A stretch of DNA of 64,000 nt from Hormiphora californensis (GCA_020137815.1 CM035359.1:122501-186500); one strand, 5' to 3'. Counted from the first letter of the stretch, positions 1 through 13,705 are shown. Translations and numbers: made by a program. Notes: generated from the sequence alone by a model not told the origin.

Positions 1-150
1 GGTTAGTACAGAACAGAGGCCTGGAGACGCGTAGAGAGCAGGGTTAGTACAGAACAGAGGCCTGGAGACGTGTAGAGAGCAGGGTTAGTACAGAACAGAG
101 GCCTGGAGACGTGTAGAGAGCAGGGTTAGTACAGATAAGAGGCCTGGCGA
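1..150. repeat. 41-bp tandem repeat, about 3.5 copies
   Basis: GGTTAGTACAGA recurs at 1, 42, 83 and 124, which gives a 41-bp period. The copies are almost identical except for a C/T change in the GACGYG block. The fourth copy decays after about position 140. The array probably continues left of the window. No coding signal is seen in 150-510. Confidence 0.9.
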
Positions 151-515
151 GACAGCTTGAAGACAATACTGGGGAGCATACTACATAGACAACACCCAGT
201 CAACAATAACCAGACCGTATGAAGAACGGATCCACTCATCCTGAGTGCCATGTCATTGCGGCAAGCTATGCTTCGTTTGGTGGAGCCCGTGGACTGTGAT
301 GTTTTTACAATAAAAATATCTCGAGAATATTACTGTATTAATTTTTAAATACATATATCCGAATTCCAAGACGTCTTTTTATTTTATTATTTCCGTTTTC
401 TGTGGAATACGACTCAAATCAATAATCCCAGGTCTTCCACTATTGTTTAGTTTGATATGGATGATTGCAGCAGTTGTAGGAAGAAAAACACTGGGAGCCA
501 GGGAAATAATACCCT

Positions 516-654
<139 letters not shown>

Positions 655-1430
655 ATACCCTCGCCACGGAAGTTCACACTGCTCATCGCCCAAAATAGTA
701 CTCCCCCAGTACTCCTCATCTTGTGTCCTTTTCCTCCTAACTTTAATGCGATTTCAGAAGACCCTCGGTAAATCACCTAGCACCCAGAGTTCAGATTGAA
801 CCCGGAGGTCTCATAAAATGGCTAACAGAAAGATTCTGTTAGAAAGTTTTGAGTCTAATAGCTTGCAATGCACTCTTGAATATCTTCACTTCCTCGATTT
901 ACATGACCTCGGTCTCGCCCCTTTCATAATCTACCACTTAAATCTCTCCCTCTCTCTCTCTCTCTCTGTCTCTCCCTCTCACTTTTCCTCTCTCTCACTG
1001 ACCATCCTCTCCATAGATTTCATTGATTCAATTCAAACCATAATAGGTAATCTATGCATAGCTTCAAACGGGGAAGAGTGCATTCAAGTCGGGGAGATGT
1101 CCCCCTATTTTTAGATGGTGTAAACTAATCAAAAATCGATTAAGTTTAGTTAGACATAATATAATTTTATGCCAGTAAAACTCACAAGACGTGTACTTTT
1201 AATTCTATAAATAGAAATTATACTAAGTTCTGCCAAGTCATAAATTAGTATTCCCTCTTTTCCTCACTTTTCTACTATACAATGTCATGTGCATGAAGAG
1301 CTAAGGCGTGTGCGATGTGTAGGTAAACAAACACACGCCCTTGAGTGATGAGTGCAATAGGGAGAGAAATAGTGTTTGTGTGAGAGAGAGAGAGAGATAG
1401 AGAGATAGTGTGTGAGAGGGAGAGAGAGAT

Positions 1431-1486
<56 letters not shown>

Positions 1487-1923
1487 TAAATAGAACAAGG
1501 ACGTTAAAAGAGATAAGTTAGACAAGCTAGATGATGTTGTAGAGCTTGTAGTAGATATTAATTGACATTACTTTTGGTGGCCAACAACTTTTTTTTGCCG
1601 TATTGATTTTTATTTAGTGGTTAAACGGGTTTTCGAACCCGAAAAAAGGGATGTTTTTAAAAGTATAGATATTTTGTTATAGCACTGATAGCTTCCAGGG
1701 AGAACGATATAAAGAAAGGTAAAAATATAGAGAGGTTAAAAAGAGATAGAAAAGAATGTACGGAGATGGAAAAGATAGAGAGATGGAAAAGAAAGATAGA
1801 GAGATGGAAAAGAAAGAGAGATATAGTTGGGTTAGTTTGAAACCAGACAGGATATTACCCGCCACTGCAGGAAGAGAGGCACACTCATGTGTGTGTCTGC
1901 TCTTAGATAGTTAGTGAGATAGG

Positions 1924-1963
<40 letters not shown>

Positions 1964-2239
1964 GAGAACGAGAGGAGAGAGGCTATAAGATAGATGTTCT
2001 ACGAGTGAGGGAGGAGAGAGAGCCGCGAGAGAATGTAGTTTTGTGGTAAGCCCCCAAAGTAACAAGAGGAATTATATAGTTAATGTGTGTATGTGTGTGG
2101 AATTGCCAACGAACAATTAACCAAGCCCTTTGAGGAATAAATAGAGAAAAAGAGGGGGGAAAAAGAGCAGACTAAGAGTCATTAAAAATGTATTGCGGAG
2201 CGTGATCACGGATAGGTTTACGCAGGCATAGTCTATGTT

Positions 2240-2850
2240 GCAAAAAAGGGAAAAAAGTTAAAACAGGCTTTAAAAGAAAAAAAAATTAGGAGATTTTAGA
2301 GATATTAAACAATTATTGGGGAGGTGGGAAAAATTTTGTTTAAACAAAATGTTGTGGGGTTTTTTGTTTGGGATAAAAAGGGGAAGTTTTTTGGGGGGTT
2401 TTTTTTGTTAAAAATTTTTTAAAAATTTTGGGAAAAAAAAAGTTAAAAAAAGGGAAAAAAAAAAGGGGAAAAAGTAAAACCCCGGAACCAGAAAAAAGGG
2501 GAAAGAAAATTTTTAAAAAAGGTTTTAGGGGGGATTTTGAAAAAAGGAAAAATTTTTTAACTTGAGGGGAAAAAAAGGGGTAATATTGGGGTGAATTTTT
2601 TTAGAGATAGGGGAAAGAAAAGAGGATAAAAAGGGGAAGAAGGGTGGGTTTAGAGAGGAGAAAAGGGAAAAAGGAGAGGAGGAAGGAGAGAAGGAAGGAG
2701 GGAAAGGGAGGGAGAGGGGGGGGAGAGGAAGGGAGAGTAAAGAGAGGGAGAGAGAGGGGGGGAAAAGGGGGGAAAAAAAGAATGTGGTTTTTGGTTTTGT
2801 TTGGAAGCAAACCAATTTTCAGGGGAAAAAAAGGGAAAAAATGAAAAAAG
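2240..2850. other. Low-complexity purine-rich patch with inflated homopolymers
   Basis: Runs of G, A and T of 3-10 bases replace normal sequence composition. From about 2,780 on, this patch seems to correspond to 8,250-8,345, which is cleaner. I read it as consensus error next to GA-rich DNA rather than biology. No gene can be called in it. Confidence 0.6.
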
Positions 2851-4582
2851 GGGAAGCAGACAGAGATAGGGAAAAAGGGTTATAAAAAAGGGAGGAAAGA
2901 AAGTGGAGACAATAAATCCATATTTTGCGTGAATGATCGTGATCACTTACACGGATAGTCTTTACAGGACCATACATGGATTTTATCTCAACCATTTAGC
3001 TTCGGCTACTATTAAAAGTTTTTCTAGATAATATATTCTATGTTAAGACTAAAGATATTCTTATGTATCTGCATGAAGTAATACTGCCAGTTTTTCTCTA
3101 AAAAGGATACGATTTGCCCCATCACTTTATCCTAAACTGAGATCACATCTCACATCACATATGAAGCCTTGATCTGAGTAGGAGCGGTAAAAACAGACGT
3201 GATCTAAGAATGAGTTATTGCACCAAAAAACAGGCACAATTATTACTATCGACATTTTCATCCCAGAGGCCCAACATTTCAAAGTGCAAACAATGACTCC
3301 TTTTGTCATAACCACAGACGGATTTGAGTGAATATTGTAAGTGATTGATTTTCTAATTTTCTAACTTTCCTTCTTTCTTTAACTAAAACAAAATCAACTA
3401 TATATACTACGTTACATACCATCTTAACTTTTACCTTTTTCTCTTTCCTAAATCGTGGTATAGGGACGCCCAGCCCAAACCCAGCAGCACTGGGATTTTA
3501 TGTTGGCGAAAAAATAAAAAATGCTAAAAAACGTCTTCCTCTCTCACTTTAAAAAGACTTTTCGCCAAAGAATATTTTGCATTCAACAAATCATTAAATT
3601 ATATGGTGAATTCCAAGAAAGATGGCATTTATTTTACATTGGAATTGATTGGTCAAAAAAGTTGTTTTATTGTCGAGTCGAAGAGGATATATTTAAATGA
3701 TTGACGTCAAGCGATTTGTTAGAAGAAAGTTGAAAGAAAACAACAACAAAAAACGGAGAATATATTCAAGAAAAATTGTTGCTGTACCAAACCCTAAAAA
3801 GGCGCAAATAGGGGATGGGGGGGAAGAAAAATCAATAAATCATTTATAATTTTACCCCCCAAGAAGGAAAAATTTCGTTGACATTTTTTGGCAAAGGGTC
3901 TTTGCCCCCTAAAATATGGGGTTGTTAGTCATGAAAGTGCGATATTATCCCGGGGAAAAAATCCCCCGAGCACTCGGGAAATGGGGGTCCGCTGTTATAC
4001 CGTCATTTTTACTTTATTCAATATTATATGTCTTACCAGGAGGTCGGTTGTTTCTGAATTTTCCCGACACGTTTTACATTTGGGGCCTATCCAACACCTG
4101 AAAAACAAAAAAAAAAACATTGGGTTAGATATCGCTAATTTTTTATAGAACTAACGGGGCAATGAGAACAAAACAAAATATTTATCCTTTTTTTTTTTCT
4201 TTTTTTCCTAAAAACTGCATCCCTTATTCTAACATTACAGCGTTTACGGGCTTCGAAAATCCAGGAACTAAAGAACCCCCCCCAACCCCAAAGTCCCCTT
4301 TTTTGGTGGGACTTTTGAAAAATTTTTTTTTCCTTCATTCTCTCCCCCCTCTCTTCCTCCTGGTTTTCCCCCCCCCCCCCCCCCCTTTCCCCTCTCCTCC
4401 TCTCCTCTCTCCCAAACAATTAACTCCGCCACGACCTCCTCCCAAAAGAACTGCAGAGTTTTCAAAAAAACGCTTTCCCTTCTCTTCCCCCTAAACTACC
4501 CCTCCTGGGCTCCTGTCCTCTCCCTCTGTTTATCCCCAAAACCCCCCTACTGGACCCCTCCCTAATTGGGCCCCAAATAAAT

Positions 4583-5752
4583 GGCAGGTGAGTAGATTTT
4601 CGCTCCTAATAAAAGGCTGGGAAAATAAAAGGGCCCTTTGGAAAAAAGGCTGCAATAAAAGGCTCAATAAAAGGGCTCAAAAAAAGGCTGGCAGAAAAAA
4701 ACTGCAAAAAAAGGCGCAATAAAAGGGCTGCAAGGGTCACTTTATCAAACCAGACTAAACGGGAAAAAAACGCGTCCTAACCCAATAGTGTTCGATCACG
4801 ATCGGCTGTAGAGGGGAAAACCCCCTCCCCCCTAATTATAGTGTTCGTGTCCCTTTCCAACAGACCATATGCGATGGGACCGAATAGAGAGCGAGTACGA
4901 GTGGGAATGAGAGATGAAAAATCAAATCCGGTATGGTATCATACCATGGTATCCCTAAGGAAAAAACGGTTACCAAATTTACAATAGCCTCATCGTTTCC
5001 CGATACGGATTCCTTTCCCCGCTATGTATTCCTTTGTTTTCCGTATGATCAACGATTCAGCTGTAGAGGTAGTCAGTAACTACTGAGAGTGTTGGTTAAT
5101 TAAATGAAAGGCGGTTACCTATAATTTCACCTAATCGGTGCCAATACGTGATTACTGATTTTCTACCGTTATTCGCCAATAGTCTTTATGTACACAATTC
5201 AGTAGAGCGGAATCACACATAATACTATGATAGGTGAACCAAGTGGTTGGGTGGTTCACCTGTCATTGTGCTACACGCTCAATCAATGGATCTATCGTAC
5301 CGGTAGGTAGCTACCTCATTAGACCAACACTCGCAGTAGTTACTGACTACCTCTACTGAATCGTGGATCGATACGGAAAGACTAATGGAGAATACATAGC
5401 GGTAGAGAATCACGTATCGGGACCGATGAGGCCGAGGTCTCATTGTCAATTGGTAACCGCTTTTCATTAGAGGATACCATGGTACGTGATAACATACCGT
5501 GATTCTGATTTTTCACTCTCTCAGTTCTCATTCGTACTCTCGTACTATCGCATATGGTCTAGTTGGATACGTGACACGAATCACTATAATTAGGGGATGG
5601 TGATTCGGTCTCTCTACAGCCGATACGTGATACGAAACACTATTAGGGTAGGACGATTCGGTCTATCCCCCGCTTTAGTCTGGTTGGATACGTGATCCCT
5701 TGCAGCCTTTTATTGCAGCCTTTTATTAGGAGCGAAGTTCTACTCACCTGCC
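4583..5752. mobile_element. Foldback DNA transposon, 1.17 kb, hAT-like target duplication
   Basis: The ends are inverted repeats: the left begins GGCAGGTGAGTAGA and the right ends TACTCACCTGCC, followed inward on both sides by CGCTCCTAATAAAAGGCTG or its complement. The two halves are imperfect inverted copies meeting near 5,165, so the element is a foldback without a transposase ORF. The flanking duplication is CAATAAAT on the right and CAAATAAAT on the left. The extra A on the left fits copy A's homopolymer noise. Copy B shows the empty site near 10,138-10,148. An 8-bp duplication suggests hAT-like mobilisation; that is inference. Confidence 0.85.
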
Positions 5753-6083
5753 CAATAAATTATACCAGTCCATGGCAATTAAAGTATTAGTAGAACCCAA
5801 GATATGTAAAAAGGAACCCTGTACAATAAAGTGAGCGTAGTTTCAGAAACGTAAACTGAAAACTCTCAGCATCAAAGATTGTTTACGGGAGTGCTCTCCC
5901 CCCCCCCCCCAAAAGAAAAATATTCTCACAATATATATTTAGTTAGCGACGTATTTTCTTAAAAGTGACGTCAGCAGTGTCTCTTGACGAATTCGACGAT
6001 TCAAGATATCATGTATTTTGTCTCACGAAAATATTCTAAGAGACTGAGAGACTCTAGGGGGGCCAGGATGGGGGTCTCAACTC

Positions 6084-6093
6084 TCGTTCTATC

Positions 6094-6144
<51 letters not shown>
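6084..6144. repeat. (CT)n microsatellite in copy A
   Basis: CT repeat with one or two CTAT interruptions. The equivalent in copy B (10,470-10,523) is a cleaner and slightly shorter tract, as expected for microsatellite length change between copies. Confidence 0.9.
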
Positions 6145-6146
<2 letters not shown>

Positions 6147-6770
6147 GTGGGGGGAAGTGGACACTGTATGTACTGCATAGACACAATGTTTAATTTGATT
6201 ATAAACACACACTCACGTACACGCTTCCGTCTTGCACACCCACCCACACTTTCCAACAATGAACAAATTTTTCAAACTTTAAATTTTATGTACATATCAG
6301 TTAAATTTTATGTATATCAGTGGCAATGAGGACATTAAATCATCCATAGACGATTATCTTTTAAATATCAGCGATGGACACAAATGTGTTGTATGAACGT
6401 AGTAAATATCAAGATCAACTATTTAATGATCTTGATTCTAGTTAACCTCGCTCAGATATTTTTTCTGTTCAATGAACAATCTAGCACTGTTAAAATTGTT
6501 AAAAGACCCACGGTAGAAAATCTTTATTTTGCTGGAAAAATCTCCCATACGGTCTTCATATTTTAGTATCATGACGTGTGGGTCTCATTTCATAATAAAG
6601 ATTGTTTTGAAACTTAATATGTATTCTGAAAAAGGAAAAAGTATAACAGCACGTTGTTCGTTAACGATGATAAATAACCCCAGTCTACAGCTCTGGATCC
6701 AATAATAAAAAAGAGTATATTATATTTAAAATTGCAATTCCACCATGTACCCCAAGTCCCTGGAAACCTT

Positions 6771-7347
6771 TTGGTAATGAAATTCCCCCTCTGCGCTAGC
6801 TCACGGAGGGGTAATAATATCGCTTGTACGGCGGGAAAAAAATTCCTGTGTCCAAACTACAAAACAGAAAGTTCTAATTTTTTGAACATACCGAGGAAAT
6901 TGTCTGAGCTACCATTACATACCGGAATTTTTTGATATTTTGGCCATTAACACTGTTTTTGTTTTTGGAAAACTATGAAGATGCTGGAATTTGGCTACAA
7001 AAACCTTCAGAAATGTGCAAAATGCCATTCCAAAGGTATTGGAGGTGGATTCATTGATAACTAAGCTATAGTCGAGTCAGAAAAAATTCCACAAGATTGG
7101 AATTTTATGCCCATATAAGGAGTTATGCGACACACCTCTGTTGTTAAACATGTGGTGTAATCGCTACCGGTCGTTACTTTCTGTAGAATTCAGGTCCTGG
7201 TTACTATACAAACTAGTACCATACGTTTTAGATAGGTTTTAGACAAGTTTTCGATAACTTTTTATGAGAAGGTCCCGTAAATTTTCATTTTTAGGTAGGC
7301 GGTATTGTCACCCCTATATGCAATAATAGGGGTGACTTCGTAACCAA
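6771..7347. mobile_element. Non-autonomous TIR element with 9-bp target duplication (Mutator-like size)
   Basis: A 577-bp insertion flanked by GGAAACCTT at 6762-6770 and 7348-7356. Copy B has a single GGAAACCTT at 11,127-11,135, the unoccupied site. The termini form an imperfect inverted repeat: left TTGGTAATGAAATTCCCC, right the complement of TTGGTTACGAAGTCACCCC. It has no transposase-sized ORF. A 9-bp duplication is typical of Mutator-like elements, but 8-bp families cannot be excluded because the ends could shift by one base. Confidence 0.85.
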
Positions 7348-8249
7348 GGAAACCTTCAACTGACAGGTTCATAATTTGATTTGAGGCTCTTTCGGAGAAA
7401 TAAGTTAACACGCGAGTATTACTTACTTCAACTACCAGCTCTGTCACAACCCACTTGACAAAGTTCCTGCTATGATCATTTGGGTGGTGCTGAATTTAAC
7501 TTAGGACCAATTAGAGCAAGATAAATCAGATCAGAACTTCATCTTTCAAGGATGTGGAATATTCATTATATTACTAGTTTAAATTTACGCATGATCTCTA
7601 ACATGGGACGGGGTTTTAACCCCGCCGAGGGGTCAAAAAAAGGGGAAAAGAGGAGTAAAATAATAAAGAGGGGAAAAAATAATATAGGGCTTAATCAATT
7701 CATTTCCTCTCAATGCTCTTGGTTTTTTCTTTTTATACCAAAACCCTCCATGGGCCGGGACCTATGGCATCACCTCTTCTTCTCTCTCTCTCTCTCTCTC
7801 TTCTCTCCCCTTCTCTCTCTCTTCTTCCCTCCCTCTCTCTTACCCTATCCCCTAAAACCCTCAGGGTCCCAAACGGATTAGAAACATATTTATATCGGAC
7901 CGTCCACTCTAAAAATGATTATATATTTATGCACAGCATGATAATGATATTTTCCCAAAAGAAAGTGGGTATTTAACTTGGGGCAAATTTGAAACTTGTA
8001 AATCATTTGGAAAACTGATCGGGCCCCAATCTCAAAACCCTTGGACTGGACTTTTTAAAACATTACCTTATATTTTTTCCATTCAAAATTTTTTTCCCTC
8101 ATTTTTCCATCCAAAAACCCAAATATTATTACTTTTTTTGTAAGGTCATTCCCAAAAGATTCCATGTTCCCCCTCCGCACTTTCCCTTTTGTTTTACTTT
8201 TTTAAAAAAAAAAAGGGTTTTAAAAATTTTTTTAATAACAAAAAAAGGG

Positions 8250-9874
8250 TTTGGGTTTTGTGTGAACAAAAAAAGAGAAAAAAAGGGTTAAAAAAAACGC
8301 CTTTTCTATTTAGGAATAAAATGAGAGAAAATGAGGGAGAGAGAGCAGACTGCAGAGATAGGGAAAAAGGGAATATAGAGAGAGGGAGCGAGAAAGAAAG
8401 TGAGAGACAATAAAGTCCATTATATGTATTGCAGTGAATGATCGTGATCACTTACACGGATAGTCTTTACAGGACCATACATGGATTTTAATACTCAACC
8501 TTAGCTTCGGCTACTATTTAAAAGTTTTTCTAGATAATTATCTTCCATATGTTAAGACCTAAAGATATTCTTATGTATCTGCATGAAGTAATACTGCCAG
8601 TTTTTCTCTAAAAAGGATACGATTTGCCCCATGACTTTATCCTAAACTGAGATCACATCTCACATCACATATGAAGCCTTGATCTGGGTAGGAGCGGTAA
8701 AAACAGACGTGATCTAAGAATGAGTTATTGCACCAAAAAACAGGCACAATTATTACTATCGACATTTTCATCCCAGAGGCCCAACATTCAAAGTGCAAAC
8801 AATGACTCCTTTTGTATAACACCGACGGATTGAGGGGGAAAGTGTACGTGATTGATTTTCGAATTTCTAACTTTCTTCTTTGTCGTTAACTAAACAAAAG
8901 TCAAAATATATAACTACGTTACATACCATCTTAACTTAATACCTGTTTTCTCCTTCCTAAATTCTGTGGTATAGTGCACGCCTAGCCCAACGTACCCAGC
9001 AGCAGCTTGGTATTTTAGTGTTGGCGAACAATAAAAGATGCTAAAAGCGTCTATCAGCTCTCTCTACTTGAAAGACTTTTCGCCAAAGAATATTTTGCAT
9101 TCAACAAATCATTAAATTATATGGTGAATTCCAAGAAAGATGGCATTTATTTTACATTGGAATTGATTGGTCAAAAAAGTTGTTTTATTGTCGAGTCGAA
9201 GAGGATATATTTAAATGATTGACGTCAAGCGATTTGTTAGAAGAAAGTTGAAAGAAAACAACAACAAAAAACGGAGAATATATTCAAGAAAAATTGTTGC
9301 TGTACCAAACCCTCACAAAGGCGCAAATAGGGATGGGGGTGGAAGAAATCAATGAATCATTTATAACTTACCCTCCAAGAAGGTAAAATGTTCGTTGACA
9401 TGTTTGGCAAAGGGTCTTTGTTCCCTGAAATATTGAGGGTTAGTTAGTCATGTAGTGCGATATATACCGGGCAAAATCCCCCGAGCACTCCGGGAAATCG
9501 GGGTCCGACTGTTATACCGTCATGTTACTGTTATTGCAATATTATATGTCTTACCAGGGAGCTGTCGGTTGTTTTCTGAATTTTCCGACACGTTTTACAG
9601 TTGACCTCATCCGAACTACTCTGAAAAACAGAAACACTTAGGTTAGATATCGACTAAGTTTTTAGTAGAATCTAACTGGACAATGAAGAACGAAACAAAA
9701 TAGTTATCCCTTTCTTTTATTCTTCTTTTCCTAGTAACTGCATCCCTTATTCTAACATTACTAGCGTTTAGCTGGCTGTCTGTAAATTCCCAGGATCTAA
9801 AGACCAGCCGCACGATCCAATGTCACCATATGTTTTGGTCCGGGATTTCTCTAGAAAACTATTTGTTTACCTTC

Positions 9875-9910
<36 letters not shown>

Positions 9911-10467
9911 CTCTCTCTCCCTCTCTCTTTCTCTCTCTCTCTCTTTCTCTGTCTCTCTGTCTCTCTCCCAAACAATTACTACACGCCCACGACCTCCTAC
10001 CAATACAGAACTGCAGAGCTTTCAGAAAAACGCATTTCCTTCTCTCTCCTAAAACTATCCCTCTCTCGCTCTCTGTCTTCTCTCCCTCTGTTTATCCCAA
10101 ACCACTCCTACATGGACCCCTCCCTAAGTTGGGCGCCCAATAAATTATACCAGTCCATGGCAATTAAAGTATTAGTAGAACCCAAGATATGTAAAAAGGA
10201 ACCCTGTACAATAAAGTGAGCGTAGTTTCAGAAAAGTAAACTGAAAACTCTCAGCATCAAAGATTGTTTACGGGAGTGCTCTCCCCCCCCCCCCCAAAAG
10301 AAAAGAAAAATATTCTCACAATATATAGTTAGCGACGTATTTTCTTAAAAGTGATGACGTCAGCATGTCTCTTGACCAATTCGACGATTCAAGATATATC
10401 ATGTATTTTGTCTCACGAAAATATTCTAAGAGACTGAGAGACTCTAGGGGGCCAGGATGGGGGTCTC

Positions 10468-10525
<58 letters not shown>

Positions 10526-11596
10526 GTGGGGGGAAGTGGACACTGTGTGTACTGCATAGACACAATGTTTAATTTGATTATAAACACACACACACGTACA
10601 CGCTTCCGTCTTGCACACCCACCCACACTTTTCCAACAATGAACTTTTCAAATTTTTCAAACTTTAAATTGTATGTATCAGTGGCAATGAGGACATTAAA
10701 TCATCCATAGACGATTATATTTCAAATATCAATAATGGACACAAATGTGTTGTATGAACGTAGTAAATATCAAGATCAACTATTTAATGATCTTGATTCT
10801 AGGTAACCTCGCTCAGATATTTTCTTCTGTTCAATGAACAATCTAGCACTATTAAAATTGTTAAAACACCCACGGTAGCAAATCGTTATTTTGCTGGAAA
10901 AATCTTCCATACGGTCTACATAGTTTAGTATCATGACGTGTGGGTCTCATTTCATAATAAAGATTGTTTTGAAACTTAATATGTATTCTGAAAAAGGAAA
11001 AAGTATAACAGCACGTTGTTCGTTAACGATGATAGATAACCCCAGTCTACAGCTCTGGATCCAATAATAAAAAAGAGTATATTATTATATTTAAAATTGC
11101 AATTCCACCATGTACCCCAAGTCCCTGGAAACCTTCAACTGACAGGTTCATAATTTGATTTGAGGCTCTTTCGGAGAAATACTACCCGAGTATTATACTT
11201 CAACTACCAGCTCTGTCACAACCCACTTGACAAAGTTTATTCCTGCTATCATCATTTGGGTGGAATTTAACTTAGGACCAATTAGAGCAAGATAAATCAG
11301 ATCAGAAATTCATCTTTTAAGGATGTGGAATATTCATTATATTACTAGTTTACCCCACTTTGACGATGTTCATCCACTATTCCATTTGATCTCTAACATG
11401 CACGGGCTTGGACCCCGCCGAGGCGTCAAGAAAGAGAAGAGAGGAAGGGAGAGTTAGGGAGAGAGAGTGAGAGAGATATATAGAGAGAGAAGCATAATAT
11501 AGGTCATTAATCAATATCTATTTCCTCTCAATGTCTCTTGGTTTACTTTATACCCCATCCATGGGCCGGGACATATGGCATGCATCACTCTTTTTC

Positions 11597-11627
<31 letters not shown>

Positions 11628-12000
11628 CCCTCTCTCTCTCCCTCTCTCTCTACCCTATCTCCCATACAGACCCTCAGGGTCCAGACAGGATTAGAAACAT
11701 ATTTATATCGGACCGTCCACTCTAAAAATGATTATATATTATGCACAGCATGATAACTTGTGAGTATTCTTCAACATGATAAGTGGGTATTTAACTTGGA
11801 CAATTTGAAACTTGTACAATCATTTGGAAATCTGATCGCCTCAAGTCTCAACCTTGGACTGGACTATAATACATTATATATGTATCTCATTCGAAATTCT
11901 TTTCCCTCATTTTCCATTCCAAATCCCCAAATATATATTACATTTTAGTAAGGTCATTCCAAATCGATTCCATGTTCCCACGTCCTGTCACTTTTCAAAC
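8250..12000. repeat. Tandem duplication, copy B (empty insertion sites)
   Basis: Second copy of the roughly 3.7-kb unit, in the same orientation as copy A, with better base quality and neither transposon. It contains CT tracts at about 9,871-9,967, 10,470-10,523 and 11,590-11,653. A short minus-strand frame (8,637-8,822) is kept in copy A (3,127-3,315), but copies this recent would conserve any sequence, so I do not call it a gene. Confidence 0.85.
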
Positions 12001-12278
12001 TCTGTTAACGTTTCACAATGGGTGGTCGTTGAGAAAAAAAAGAGAAAAGTTATAAAAATGTTTTTGCTGCAAGGTGGATAACAAGAAAAATGGGCCTTCT
12101 CGAGAAGAATTCTCGTAGTGGCAAGGTGTTCAAAAAGGTGGGACACGAGAAAACTTTAAAGGGATAAGGGATAATGGGACCAATCCGAGGGGCACTTTTC
12201 CTCTCTCTCTCTTTCTCATTTTATTTATGAAAAAGAGCTTTTAAATATTTAAAAACTCTTTTTATAAATGGGGGGTAT

Positions 12279-12473
12279 TGCTGGAAAAAGATCGTCCAAA
12301 CTGCTCGATATCTGGTCTATATCGACCACGCTGTTTCATACATTACATGGCGCACTCGCAAAGGGGGCTCGATATATATAGACCAAATATCGAGCAAATT
12401 TTAACGCTCGCATTTTTAGGGGGCTCGATTGCGGCTCGATATATCGAGTAGTTTGGACGATCTTTTTCCAGCA
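12279..12473. mobile_element. Small MITE with about 33-bp terminal inverted repeats
   Basis: The left end TGCTGGAAAAAGATCGTCC and the right end GGACGATCTTTTTCCAGCA are inverted copies, continuing inward as CAAACTGCTCGATAT and its near-complement. The interior repeats the GGCTCGAT motif. At 195 bp it cannot code for a transposase. No convincing target duplication is visible. Confidence 0.8.
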
Positions 12474-12479
12474 GGACCC

Positions 12480-12765
12480 ACGAATGCGCATTGCACCTCC
12501 AATTATCTCTTTTGAGCGAGCAATCTACCTCCTTCAATTACAGTCCACCGCAAACATAACTCCCCGACCCCTGTCAACTCCCTCTCACCCTCTCTCCCTC
12601 TCTCTTTCTGTCTTTCTTTCAATCTATATAAATCTCTATTTAGTCTATACCTCTAAACTCTCGTTCCCACCACCATCAGGCATCAGATCATCTCTTTTAA
12701 GCTGTTTCTCGTTTCAACCCCGTTACCTGATAGGCCCGTGGTCCTACTTGCTAAACTGGATGGAT
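12480..12765. other. No gene seen
   Basis: Mixed sequence ending in CT-rich DNA. The one open frame on the plus strand runs straight into the following AG repeat and has no recognisable domain, so I do not call it. Confidence 0.5.
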
Positions 12766-12902
<137 letters not shown>

Positions 12903-13665
12903 TGATCTAGAACAAGGAAACTATTAACACGCTGTTTGCCCTCCTCCCACCAGCTCTTGTTCACCTAATTGGCTAATTACCGATCAATGTAGCAGACAGG
13001 TCTCTGAACTGCTACACTGAAATGACACTGTAAAGAGTTCTACTGCAGAAACGAGGAGAGTTCTAAAGAAACGAGAGAGTTCTAAAGAAACGAGAGAGTT
13101 CTCATATATTAACACGACTTGAGAGTTTTTAACTTGGAATTTTGTCCAACCGGTTGTAGTAACGCCGTACGGTCTGACTTCCTGAGGTGGTTGTGTGGGA
13201 TCATCAGATCACTTCCTTTCTTTCTCCCACAACCAGCTATTTAATATTTGGTAACCACCCCAAACTGAAACTGCAAGGGGAGGGAGATGGGACCATGTAG
13301 ACAGATAGCCATTTTCTGCTGACGTATAATCGTCTGGTCAAGGGCTACTGACTGTAGCTATCTCAGTTATATTGCTCTATACTTTGACGGTGATGGATGG
13401 CACATAACAGAATATAATATATGCATATTGTATAGGGTTTCTTACGTGTGACTTTAGAGATATAGATGAAAGAACGAAGGAGGGAAAGAGAGTTTTCTTT
13501 CAGAAATGTTCTTGGGAGAGGGTGTGTATAAGTATTGCAGGGTGTGTATTTAGTATTGCACTTAGCACATTAATGTCGGAGGACTGGAACATTTCACCAG
13601 TTATACAATATGTGTTTTTCCTTCGTGTCTTCTCCATTAACCACTTGAGAGTTCAGAAGATATTA

Positions 13666-13705
13666 TAGTCGGACCCCGATTTACCGGTAAATTGGGGTCT
13701 GACTG
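13666..13705. mobile_element. Miniature remnant of the CAGTCGGACCCCGATTTA MITE family
   Basis: Only the two inverted termini remain, joined back to back (AGTCGGACCCCGATTTACC then GGTAAATTGGGGTCTGACT), flanked by TA. At 40 bp it is the shortest member of the family and is effectively a bare palindrome. Confidence 0.75.

Larger units (their letters stand above)
2780..8190. repeat. Tandem duplication, copy A (carries two transposon insertions)
   Basis: This segment matches about 8,250-12,000 in the same orientation and order. For example, 3550-3790 and about 9,070-9,310 are near-identical, and 5,752-6,760 matches 10,138-11,125. Copy A differs in two ways. It carries two insertions flanked by target-site duplications (4583-5752 and 6771-7347) that are absent from copy B. 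It also has stretches with extra homopolymer bases (3,780-4,760 and 7,600-8,300). Without the insertions the unit is about 3.7 kb. It could be a true tandem duplication, or two haplotypes placed side by side by the assembler. No gene is recognised in either copy. Confidence 0.85.

Noticed and set aside
3127-3315. Minus-strand frame also present at 8,637-8,822 in the duplicate
   Set aside because: Shared only because the segment is a recent duplicate. No splice pattern, domain or other evidence of coding.
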